The notes beneath the pieces are model-generated. The model saw only the letters and a program-made list of their open reading frames with translations, was not told the origin of the DNA and searched no databases. From positions 62,001 through 126,000 of the forward strand of contig NZ_VIWX01000007.1 of the NCBI RefSeq assembly GCF_007829955.1: DNA of 64,000 bases. The letters are read 5' to 3'. The stretch's first letter is position 1; every line of letters begins with the position of its first letter. The position numbers and the translations under genes are program-made. Source of the DNA: Saccharopolyspora dendranthemae. GTDB lineage: Bacteria; Actinomycetota; Actinomycetes; Mycobacteriales; Pseudonocardiaceae. This document shows, one piece after another, positions 31,051-40,826 of the stretch.

Positions 31051-32169
31051 TTGTCTGAGAAGCGAACCGATCACGTAGTCGTCGTGGGCGGTGGAGTCGT
31101 CGGCTTGTCGGTGGCCTGGCGGGCCGCTGCCGCCGGGAACCGGGTGAGCCTGGTCGACCCGGCGCCTGCGTCGGGTGCCTCGCACGTCGCGGGCGGGATG
31201 CTCGCCCCTCTCGCCGAGGCGTGGCCCGGCGAGGAGGAGCTGCTCGAACTCGGCTCGACGTCGCTGAACCGCTGGCCGGAGTTCGCCGACCGGCTCGGCC
31301 GGGCCTCCGGCTTGCCGTCGGGGCTGCGCACCGAGGGCACGTTGATGGTCGGCATCGACGGGGCCGACCGCGCGGAGCTCGACAACGTCGCCGGTTACCT
31401 CGCGGGTCTGGGTCGCAGCGTCACCAGGCTCACCAGCCGCGAGCTGCGCAAGCGGGAACCGTCGCTGGGGCCCGCGGTGCGCGGCGGGCTGGAAGTGCCC
31501 GGCGATCTCGCGGTGGACAACAGGCTCGCGCTGGCCGCGCTGCTGGCGGCTGCGGAGGCGGCGGGCGTCGAGTTCGTGCGGGAGCGCGCCGAGCGGGTCC
31601 GGCCCGGTGCGGTGGAGCTCGCTGAGTCCACTGTGGAGTGCGATGTCGCGGTGATCTCCGCGGGCGCGCACTCGGTGTCGCTGCACCCGTCGCTGGCCGG
31701 GAAGATCCGCCCGATCAAGGGCGAGATCCTGCGGCTCCGGCGACGAGCTACCGCGTTACCGCCACCGACCCGCACCGTGCGCGGACCCGTGCACGGCCGG
31801 CCCTGCTACCTGGTGCCGCGCGACGACGGGGGCGTGGTGCTCGGCGCCACCCAGCACGAGGTCGGCTTCGACACCGAGGTCACCGCGGGCGGCGTCCGCG
31901 ACCTGCTCGCCGACGCCGAGACCGTGATGCCGGGGATCGCCGAGTACGCGCTGGTCGAGGCCACCGCCGGGCTGCGCCCGAGCACCACCGACAACCTGCC
32001 GGTGATCGGCTGGCTGGAGCCCGGAGTGCTCGCCGCGACCGGCCACCACCGCGGCGGCTTCCTGCTCACCCCGGTGACGGTCGACGCCGTGCTGTCGCTG
32101 CTGCGCGGAGAAGAACCGGAACCGCTCATCAAGGCCACCGATCCGAGCCGTTTGGGAGGAATGCAGTGA
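31051..32169 (+). CDS. thiO: Glycine oxidase ThiO
   Basis: 372 residues from a TTG at 31051, seven bases after AGGGAG; the GTG at 31045 is too close to it. The enzyme oxidises glycine to dehydroglycine for thiazole formation. The N-terminal FAD site is HVVVVGGGVVGLSVAWRAA, followed by GASHVAGGMLAP and, in the C-terminal half, YLVPRDDGGVVLGATQ and ATAGLRPSTTDNLPVIGWLE with TGHHRGGFLLTP. The stop codon overlaps the thiS start (GTGA). Expression is controlled by the TPP riboswitch directly upstream. Confidence 0.94.
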   Translation: MSEKRTDHVVVVGGGVVGLSVAWRAAAAGNRVSLVDPAPASGASHVAGGMLAPLAEAWPGEEELLELGSTSLNRWPEFADRLGRASGLPSGLRTEGTLMVGIDGADRAELDNVAGYLAGLGRSVTRLTSRELRKREPSLGPAVRGGLEVPGDLAVDNRLALAALLAAAEAAGVEFVRERAERVRPGAVELAESTVECDVAVISAGAHSVSLHPSLAGKIRPIKGEILRLRRRATALPPPTRTVRGPVHGRPCYLVPRDDGGVVLGATQHEVGFDTEVTAGGVRDLLADAETVMPGIAEYALVEATAGLRPSTTDNLPVIGWLEPGVLAATGHHRGGFLLTPVTVDAVLSLLRGEEPEPLIKATDPSRLGGMQ

Positions 32170-32362
32170 ACGTCGTGATCAACGGCGACGCGCGGGACGT
32201 CGGCCCCGACGCCACGCTCGCGTCGGTGCTGGACGACTTCGGCGTGCCGGAACGAGGCGTGGCCGCGGCGGTGGACGGCGCGGTGGTGCCGCGCGCGTCC
32301 TGGCCGAGCACGGTGCTGCACGCCGACGCCGCCATCGAGATCCTCACCGCAGTGCAAGGAGG

Positions 32363-32366
<4 letters not shown>
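32166..32366 (+). CDS. thiS: Sulfur carrier protein ThiS
   Basis: 66 residues from GTG 32166, overlapping the thiO stop. The ubiquitin-like fold is short (VVINGDARDV, ATLASVLDDFG, GVAAAVDGAVVPR) and ends in the diagnostic Gly-Gly (TAVQGG) that is adenylated and thiocarboxylated to deliver sulfur to ThiG. Its stop overlaps the thiG GTG start, giving strict coupling of the three genes. Confidence 0.94.
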
Positions 32367-33127
<761 letters not shown>

Positions 33128-33133
<6 letters not shown>

Positions 33134-33240
33134 GTCCCACACCTGAAGACGACGACCCCTGCCGCACCAGGTCCCAGTTTTAGTCATAACTGAGCTGACA
33201 TTTCGGGCATGATCATGGCTCGGTTATGACTAAAACTGGG
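33128..33240 (-). repeat. Module C plus family B palindrome, copy B1
   Basis: Module C (33128-33147) overlaps the end of thiG. The palindrome spans 33173-33240: CCCAGTTTTAGTCATAAC (33173-33190) and GTTATGACTAAAACTGGG (33223-33240) are perfect 18-bp inverted ends, and the helix extends inward with one mismatch. The loop contains CATGATCATG. It ends four bases before the FUSC stop codon. Confidence 0.85.
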
Positions 33241-33244
33241 ACCG

Positions 33245-35260
33245 CTACCGGATGTGGAGGCGTTCGGGGCGGACGAAGCTGATCGTGTAGCTCTTCCACG
33301 GGTTGTCGTAGCCGAAGGTGCGGTCGATGGCCTGGCGGGCGTGCAGGGCGTTCTCGACCAGGGAGCTCGCCAGGAGCTCGGAGGCCGGGGCGCCGCTCGC
33401 CGGGATGTCGGGGATCTTCGCCGTGGACTTCCCGCCCAGCAGGTCGTCGACCGAGCGCAGCGCGGGCACCGCGACCTTGCGCTCCTCGGCGGGCCGGAAC
33501 GCCAGCGTGGCGACGTCCTGGCGCAGCGCGTCGAGCGCGATCGCGGCGGCGCGGGTCGCGTGGTTGTCGTCGGTCTCCTCGCCGGTGCCGTCCAGCAGCG
33601 CGGGCATGCCGAGCAGGTCCTGGGTCCGGCGCAGCGCGAGGACGTTCGCCGCCTGCAGGGCCTTCGGCAGGTCCGCTCCCTGGCCGGAGGCGCGGACGCT
33701 GCGCAGCAGCTCCGACACCGACCAGACCGTGGAGCGGATGGCACCGCGCACGTCCGGCACGATGCTGCTCGGCAGCACCAGGTAGCTCACGTACCCGACG
33801 ATCAGCGCGATCGCAGCGCCCACCGCCGTGTTCGCCGCGAAGCTGATGCCGACGTTGACCAGCGGGCGGTCCAGCGCCATGGCCTGGTCGACCACGGTGA
33901 TCACGATCAGGCAGCCCAGCACCGCCTGGTACTCGGCGCGCAGCCTCGGCATGTTCAGCAGCATCCCGCCGATGACCAGCGGGATCAGCAGGTAGGCGCC
34001 GGGCAGCAGGGTGATCAGGATGGCCAGCGCGGTCACGCCGAGAACCGCGCCACCGGTGCGTTCCAGCGCGCCCGTCATGCTGTCGCGCGCGGCGGGGGCC
34101 AGCACCACGTACAGCGCGAGCAGCAGGCTCGACGCCGACGGATCGCGCAGCAGCAGCACGATCACCATGCCGACCGCCACCGCCAGGGTGCAGCGCAGCG
34201 CGTGCCGGAACAGCGAGGACCGGAACGACAGGTGGGCGCGCACGGCGCCCCGCAGCCGCTCCCGCAGCGCGCCCACCTCGGGCGGCGGCACCGGGCGCTC
34301 GTCGCGGTCGACCACGGCCGCGCGGATCCGGTCCAGTCCCTGGTTCACGCCGGCGACGGCGTCGGGCAGGTCCTGCCGACCGCCCCGGGCGACGACCGCC
34401 TGCGCCGGGTCGCGCCGGGCCACCATCGGAAGACCGGTGCAGGCGCGGGAGCGGATCGCGCGGGCGAGCTCGGCGGCGACGCGGTCGGCTTCGGAGACGA
34501 TCTCGCGCAGCCGCTCGGCCTCGATCCGGTCGCTCTGCTGAGCCTGCGCGAGCAGCGTCTCGCGGGCGGCGCGGAACCGGGCGGCACCGGCCAGCACCTG
34601 CCCGAGCCACGTGCTGGAGCCGTCGGAACGCCAAGCGCCCGCGGCGGATTCGAGCACGCCGGGGCCGGGAACCAGCAGCGTCCGGGCGACCGCGACGCGG
34701 GTCGCGTGGCCGGGGTCGGCGACTCCGGTGATCACCCGCAGCAGCAGCGCGAACAGACCACCCGCGACGGTCGAGGCCAGCAGGACGAGGAACGGCTGGT
34801 CGTTGCCGATGCCGGTCGTGGTGGTCACCAGCGTGGCGGCGGCGAAGATCTGCCCGCCGATCCGGTAGTGCTCACCCAGCGCGGGCAGCATCCCGGTGCC
34901 GAACACCACGACCGCCACGGCGAGCCCGGCCAGCACCGGGACCTTGGTCAACATCGGCCCGACGGCCATCATCAGCACCAGCGCGGGCGTCAGCCACACG
35001 AACCGGCGCAGGTCGGAGCGCAGCGCCTGACCGCTGGTGGCGGTCAGTGCGAGCACGGTGGTCAGCGCCCCCAGCAGCACCGGGGTCTGCAGCTCGAAGT
35101 ACCAGCCGACGAACGTACCGGCGATCACGGCTGCCACCACCAGCAGCACGTACTGGCGCTGCCGGGGATCCGGTGCGCCCGCCTCGGTGGCCATCCATCC
35201 CCGCGCCCTTGTCAACACCGCTCTAGCCACGCTCTCGCATACCCCTGTTTCCCTCGCCAC
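33245..35260 (-). CDS. FUSC-family membrane protein
   Basis: 671 residues from a GTG (complement 35258-35260, GGAG just before); an ATG at 35194 would give 649. Two sets of about five membrane helices (near 35-180 and 355-480) flank a cytoplasmic helical domain, and a second soluble domain forms the C-terminus, the layout of FUSC/aromatic acid exporter-type proteins (YccS, FusC). The second membrane block contains HALRCTLAVAVGMVIVLLL and ERTGGAVLGVTALAILI, typical of the family. The cargo is unknown. The gene interrupts the thiamine block and has no obvious link with it. Confidence 0.85.
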   Translation of the reverse strand: MARETGVCESVARAVLTRARGWMATEAGAPDPRQRQYVLLVVAAVIAGTFVGWYFELQTPVLLGALTTVLALTATSGQALRSDLRRFVWLTPALVLMMAVGPMLTKVPVLAGLAVAVVVFGTGMLPALGEHYRIGGQIFAAATLVTTTTGIGNDQPFLVLLASTVAGGLFALLLRVITGVADPGHATRVAVARTLLVPGPGVLESAAGAWRSDGSSTWLGQVLAGAARFRAARETLLAQAQQSDRIEAERLREIVSEADRVAAELARAIRSRACTGLPMVARRDPAQAVVARGGRQDLPDAVAGVNQGLDRIRAAVVDRDERPVPPPEVGALRERLRGAVRAHLSFRSSLFRHALRCTLAVAVGMVIVLLLRDPSASSLLLALYVVLAPAARDSMTGALERTGGAVLGVTALAILITLLPGAYLLIPLVIGGMLLNMPRLRAEYQAVLGCLIVITVVDQAMALDRPLVNVGISFAANTAVGAAIALIVGYVSYLVLPSSIVPDVRGAIRSTVWSVSELLRSVRASGQGADLPKALQAANVLALRRTQDLLGMPALLDGTGEETDDNHATRAAAIALDALRQDVATLAFRPAEERKVAVPALRSVDDLLGGKSTAKIPDIPASGAPASELLASSLVENALHARQAIDRTFGYDNPWKSYTISFVRPERLHIR

Positions 35261-35364
35261 GCGCTCCGGGCTCCGCGCCTGGAATTACGCGTCTCTCCAA
35301 CTTATGTCGACGAGTAGCACCTATCGGGTTACAGGGTGCGGGCGAGAATCACTCATTTGATTGG

Positions 35365-36198
35365 TCAGTACGACCGAGGACTGACCCGCCAGAAGGTCGA
35401 GACTGGTCCCACGCCGGAGCCGAGGGGGTAGGCGTCGGCGACGCTGCGGGTGACGAACCGCTTGCCGCCGCGCACCGCATCCGGCACCGAGGCGCCCTTG
35501 GCGAGCGCGGCGGTGATCGCCGAGGCGAACACGTCGCCCGCGCCGTGGGTGTGCTCGGTGGCGTAGCGCGGGCCGGGCAGCTCGATGGACTCCGTGCCGT
35601 TGAAGAGCAGGTCGACGCACTCGGGGTCGTCGAGGAGGTGACCGCTCTTGATCAGCACCCACTCCGGCCCGAAGTCGTGGATGGCCTTGGCCGCGTCCAG
35701 CAGGTCTCCGCGGGTCCGGGCGTCGATGCCGGTGAGCAGGCGCACCTCGTCGAGGTTCGGGGTGGCCAGCGTGGCCCGCGGGAACGCCCGCCGGCGCAGC
35801 GCGTCGAGCGCGTCCGGGCGCAGCAGCGGCTCACCGCTGCGCGAGGCGGCCACCGGGTCCACCACGAACGGCGTCCGGCCGCCCCTGCCGATCCCGTGGC
35901 GGTCGCAGGAATCCAGGGCGGCGTCGATGGTGGCGGCCGAGGCGAGCACACCGGTCTTGGCCGCTCCGACGCCGATGTCGGAGGCCACCGCGTCGATCTG
36001 CGCGGCCACCGTCTCCGGCGGGATCTCCACCAGGCCCGTCACGCCGACGGTGTTCTGCACGGTCACCGCCGTCACGGCGGTCATGCCGTGCACCCCGCAG
36101 GCGAAGAAGGTCCGCAGGTCGGCGTGCATGCCCGCACTGCCGCCGGAATCCGATCCGGCGATGGTCAACGCGGTGGGCGGGGCGGTGCTCTCGTGCAT
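35365..36198 (-). CDS. thiD: HMP/HMP-phosphate kinase
   Basis: 277 residues from ATG (complement 36196-36198) after CGGGGA. The ribokinase-fold enzyme phosphorylates hydroxymethylpyrimidine twice. Motifs: ALTIAGSDSGGSAGMHADLRTF at the N-terminus (the usual GGAGIQAD is GSAGMHAD), VTVQNTVGV, FVVDPVAASRSGEPLL, TPNLDEVRLLTG and the anion hole HTHGAGDVFASAI near 225, where GAGD replaces the usual GTGC of ThiD and is closer to pyridoxal kinase-like members. Neighbouring thi genes make thiD the likely role. Confidence 0.9.
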   Translation of the reverse strand: MHESTAPPTALTIAGSDSGGSAGMHADLRTFFACGVHGMTAVTAVTVQNTVGVTGLVEIPPETVAAQIDAVASDIGVGAAKTGVLASAATIDAALDSCDRHGIGRGGRTPFVVDPVAASRSGEPLLRPDALDALRRRAFPRATLATPNLDEVRLLTGIDARTRGDLLDAAKAIHDFGPEWVLIKSGHLLDDPECVDLLFNGTESIELPGPRYATEHTHGAGDVFASAITAALAKGASVPDAVRGGKRFVTRSVADAYPLGSGVGPVSTFWRVSPRSY

Positions 36199-36351
36199 TC
36201 CCCGAATGCTACGTGCCGCGTGATCCCCGGTATCGCGTAGCTGCTGACGTCCCGGACGTTTCCCGATAGGCTCGTGACCAGGCAGATCGCAAGATTGTCA
36301 GAGGCGGTGAGTACTGTGCGTGACGAAAACAACACAGGAGGTGACCGCGCT

Positions 36352-36930
36352 ATGAATGCTGCTCCGGCACCGTCGTACTCGACGTGGGACGAGTTGGTGC
36401 AGAACTGGCAGCACTTGGACCTGCCGGACAAGGCTTGGCGCGCGGAGATCATCGAGGAGACGATCGTCATGACGCCGCCGCCGGGCCCCGCTCACAACAT
36501 GATCGCCGACGTAGTCCATCGCGAACTGGTCGGTGCCGTTCCCCGGGAGCTGGGGATCTTCCAGACTCTCGGAATCGCCGTTCCACTGCGGAGAAGTATC
36601 TTCATCCCGGATCTGGTCGTCGTCCCCCGTGCCGATATCCCCGGGCGTTCGGATCCACAGCCAGTCCCCGCAGAACGCGCGTTGCTGATCGTGGAGATCA
36701 CCTCGAAGAGCAATGCCGATGTGGACCGCAAGCAGAAACTCTGGTCCTACGCGCAAGCGGAGATTCCGCTCTACGTACTGATCGATGAGTTCGCCGCGGA
36801 CGGCCCAGCCGTCTTCGTGCACTCAGAACCGCATGAGGGCAGATACCGCAAGCGCGAGCTCTTCCCGTTCGGCAAGCCGGTCGAGCTCCCGGCGCCGTTC
36901 GACCTGACCATTCCCACCGACGAGTTCTGA
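36352..36930 (+). CDS. Uma2-family putative endonuclease
   Basis: 192 residues from ATG 36352, ten bases after AGGAGGTGA, one of the best ribosome sites in the window. The PD-(D/E)XK-type fold of the Uma2/DUF820 family shows in YSTWDELVQNWQHLDLPDK, AEIIEETIVMTPPPGPAHN, the metal-site PDLVVVPRAD near 110 and LLIVEITSKSNADVDRKQKLWSYAQAEIPLYVLI near 130-162. The cellular role is unknown; the family often spreads laterally in many copies. It lies between thiD and thiC, in opposite orientation to both, and its base composition looks somewhat less GC-rich than its neighbours. Confidence 0.88.
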   Translation: MNAAPAPSYSTWDELVQNWQHLDLPDKAWRAEIIEETIVMTPPPGPAHNMIADVVHRELVGAVPRELGIFQTLGIAVPLRRSIFIPDLVVVPRADIPGRSDPQPVPAERALLIVEITSKSNADVDRKQKLWSYAQAEIPLYVLIDEFAADGPAVFVHSEPHEGRYRKRELFPFGKPVELPAPFDLTIPTDEF

Positions 36931-36972
36931 TGCGGGCTGGGGCGACTCCGGCGGCGCCGCCCCAGCGCCGGA

Positions 36973-38607
<1,635 letters not shown>

Positions 38608-38612
38608 TGCCG

Positions 38613-38715
38613 TCCACTCCCTACGCCGGCATTACCCGGTCAGGTTCGTGCGGTCGGCGGCCCCGGATCTCTCCAGCCGCCCTCTCAGCCCGGTGTTGGT
38701 GCGAGCTCCCGCGGA
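38613..38715 (-). promoter_or_regulatory. TPP riboswitch for thiC
   Basis: On the minus strand the THI-box runs GGGAGCTC, GGGCTGAGAGGGC, GAACCTGACCGGGTAATGCC and GGCGTAGGGAG. The closing helix pairs TCCGC (38715-38711) with GTGGA (38617-38613). The 3' AGGGAG lies about six bases from the thiC start, suggesting translational control, and an unusually long third hairpin arm is present. Confidence 0.93.
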
Positions 38716-38792
38716 TTGATTTGTGCAGTGCCCGAGGCTACGGGCGAGTTGCGGTCGTTGACAACAGGTTCATCCGTACGGCCGCACCCGGC

Positions 38793-39365
38793 TCATTCGG
38801 CGAACGGGTCGCCCGTCTCCGCCGGGTCCCAGCTCAGGCCGGGGACTCCCCAGTCGTTGCGCTTGATCATCTTCTTCGCGGCGCGCACGTGTCTGCCGGT
38901 GAGCCGGTCGAGGTAGACGTAGCCGTCGAGGTGGTCGGTCTCGTGCTGCAGGCAACGGGCGAAGAAGCCGGTTCCCTCGTCCTCGACCGGGTTGCCGTCC
39001 ACATCGGACCCCGTGACCTTCGCCCAGCTCGCCCGGCCGGTGGGGTAGGACTCGCCGGGAACCGACAGGCAGCCCTCCCAGTCGTCGTCCGGGTCGGGCA
39101 TGGACTCGGGGATCTCCGAGGTCGTCAGCTCGGGATTGATCACCAGGCCGCGGTGCTGGACGCCCTCGTCGTCCGGGCAGTCGTAGACGAACAGCCTCAG
39201 GTCGACACCGATCTGGTTGGCCGCCAGGCCCACGCCGTTGGCCGCGGCCATCGTCTCGAACATGTCCTCGACGAGAGTGCGCAGCTCGTCGTCGAAGTCC
39301 TCCACCCGGCGGGTCGGGTTGTGCAGAACCGGGTCGCCGTAGACGCGGATGGGGTGAACAGCCAT
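38793..39365 (-). CDS. def: Peptide deformylase
   Basis: 190 residues from ATG (complement 39363-39365); upstream in-frame codons are extension only. The enzyme removes the formyl group from new proteins. The three metal motifs are present: GVGLAANQIG near 42, EGCLSVPGES near 100 and the zinc or iron site QHETDHLDG near 140. It sits alone between thiC and the DUF3263 gene, as def does in mycobacteria. The ribosome site is weak. Confidence 0.95.
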   Translation of the reverse strand: MAVHPIRVYGDPVLHNPTRRVEDFDDELRTLVEDMFETMAAANGVGLAANQIGVDLRLFVYDCPDDEGVQHRGLVINPELTTSEIPESMPDPDDDWEGCLSVPGESYPTGRASWAKVTGSDVDGNPVEDEGTGFFARCLQHETDHLDGYVYLDRLTGRHVRAAKKMIKRNDWGVPGLSWDPAETGDPFAE

Positions 39366-39527
39366 GGCGCGGACTCTATCGGTCGCCCAGGTGAGCCACC
39401 CCGGTGCGCTCTTGCGCGTGAAACCCGCGTGTGATCGGGTCACCGTCCAGATCGCGGCATGGTTCAATTGATCTGGGAATGACAGCAGTGTGATTCTCCG
39501 CGACCGAATCGCGAAGCTAGGAGCCGG

Positions 39528-39965
39528 ATGGACGCCGCCCAGATGCTGACCGCGCAGGAGATCGCCCGACAGTGCGAGCAACTGGCGCGCACGCACGGAA
39601 GTCAGCGGGCGACGGAACGCCGGCGGTTGGTCCTCGCCGAGCCGATCACGCAGCCCATCGAGCGGATCGTCGACCCGCCCGAGGAGGAGCCGGAGCCCGG
39701 CCCCGTCGACCGGGCCCTGACCGACCGCGAACTCGGGATCCTCGCCTTCGAAGCGCAGTGGTGGAAGCGCTCGGGCAAGAAGGACATCGCGATCAGGGAA
39801 CTCTTCGACATGTCCGCGTCGCGGTACTACCAACTGCTCAACACGCTGCTGGATTCCCCCGCCGCGTTCAGCGCGGACCCTATGCTGATCAAGAGATTGC
39901 GCAAGGCACGGGCGGCACGGCAGCGCGCGAGGGCCGCTCAACGACTGGGAATCGAGTTGCACTGA
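39528..39965 (+). CDS. DUF3263 protein
   Basis: 145 residues from ATG 39528 after AGGAG. The C-terminal half is the DUF3263 domain (LTDRELGILAFEAQWWKRSGKKDIAIRELFDMSASRYYQLLNTLLDSP, in parts near 75-120), a small helical domain with a helix-turn-helix-like SASRYYQLLN segment, ending in a basic RQRARAAQRLG stretch. It may bind DNA. The N-terminal 70 residues are acidic and Pro-rich. Its TGA overlaps the next ATG (TGATG), as for the mycobacterial Rv0430-Rv0431 pair. Confidence 0.88.
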   Translation: MDAAQMLTAQEIARQCEQLARTHGSQRATERRRLVLAEPITQPIERIVDPPEEEPEPGPVDRALTDRELGILAFEAQWWKRSGKKDIAIRELFDMSASRYYQLLNTLLDSPAAFSADPMLIKRLRKARAARQRARAAQRLGIELH

Positions 39966-40630
39966 TGAGTGTTGGGGAACCGTCCGGCGGGCCCGGCGGG
40001 GCCAAGCTGATAGGCCTGGGTTTGATCGGGGTCGGCGTGCTCGCGGCCGTCCTCGGCACCGTGACGCTGATGTCCGGTGAGTCCTCGGACACCGCCCAGC
40101 CGCTGCCGCAGGAACCCACCTCGCAGGTGCAGTCCCCGCCTGAGCCCGCGCCGTCCCCGGTCGTCCCGCCCGTTCAGCCGCCGCCGGTGCAGCCGCCCGC
40201 GCAGACGGCCCCGGTGCAGCCGCCGCCGGTCGTCGATCCGCCGCAGAGCCCGCAGCCGGGTTCCGGCACCGGCCAGGCGCCCGGTTCGGGTCAGTCGCAG
40301 GACATCCCGGTCGGCTCGGGCAAGGGCAGCGAGCAGATCATCGTGCGGGTCTACAACAACTCGACGATCTCCGGGCTCGCCCACCGCGCGGCCGAGGACC
40401 TCCGCAAGGCCGGGTACGACGTGCCCGAGGTCGGCAACTACGCCGCGGGCAAGATCCCGACCACCACGGTCTACTTCCGCCCCGGCAGCGACGAGGAGCG
40501 CCAGGCCAAGGAGCTCGCCGCGAAGATCGGCGCTCGCGTGGAGACCCGCTTCGACGGCATCCAGGACGCCACGCCCGGCCTCATCGCCATCATCACCAAC
40601 GACTACAAGGGTCCCTCAGCGGGGAAGTGA
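39965..40630 (+). CDS. LytR_C-domain membrane protein (VirR-like)
   Basis: 221 residues from ATG 39965, coupled to the DUF3263 gene. One membrane helix (LIGLGLIGVGVLAAVLGTVTLM, residues 14-35) is followed by a Pro/Gln-rich spacer (residues 45-110) and a LytR_C domain (IIVRVYNNSTISGLAHRAAEDLRKAGYDV through VYFRPGSDEERQAKELAAKI), which should lie outside the membrane at the cell wall. The mycobacterial counterpart in the same position is VirR (Rv0431), linked to envelope integrity and vesicle release; the functional link here is by synteny and domain. Confidence 0.88.
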   Translation: MSVGEPSGGPGGAKLIGLGLIGVGVLAAVLGTVTLMSGESSDTAQPLPQEPTSQVQSPPEPAPSPVVPPVQPPPVQPPAQTAPVQPPPVVDPPQSPQPGSGTGQAPGSGQSQDIPVGSGKGSEQIIVRVYNNSTISGLAHRAAEDLRKAGYDVPEVGNYAAGKIPTTTVYFRPGSDEERQAKELAAKIGARVETRFDGIQDATPGLIAIITNDYKGPSAGK

Positions 40631-40647
40631 TCTTCGGTCGTCCTGCG

Positions 40648-40815
40648 TGGCGGTGCGGGTAGCGGAACCTGACACGCCGCCTGGACTCCGTGCGCCACTC
40701 CTTTTGTATGCCAATACACGGCGTCGCGGCGTACTCGCCAGACGACGTGGCAGAACCCGCGGCGGTGCCCGTTGCTCAGGTGGGGTGAGGAGAAAGCGGC
40801 TCCGCCGCTCGGCGG
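40648..40815 (-). repeat. Family A structured repeat, copy A3, with module D
   Basis: Arms CTGACACGCCGCCTGG (40669-40684) and CCAGACGACGTGGCAG (40738-40753) have three mismatches, two of which are G-U wobbles on the minus strand. Core TTTTGTATGCCAATACA. Right flank GGCGGTGCC is followed by TTGCTCAGGTGGGGT and a hairpin AGCGGC-TCC-GCCGCT (40795-40809), the counterpart of the A1 hairpin with a different stem sequence. It lies in the convergent gap before the AAA ATPase stop. Confidence 0.82.
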
Positions 40816-40826
40816 TTGTTGACCCG

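Noticed and set aside
33254..35317. A 687-codon open frame on the plus strand
   Set aside because: Shadow of the FUSC gene, whose minus-strand frame has clear membrane helices.
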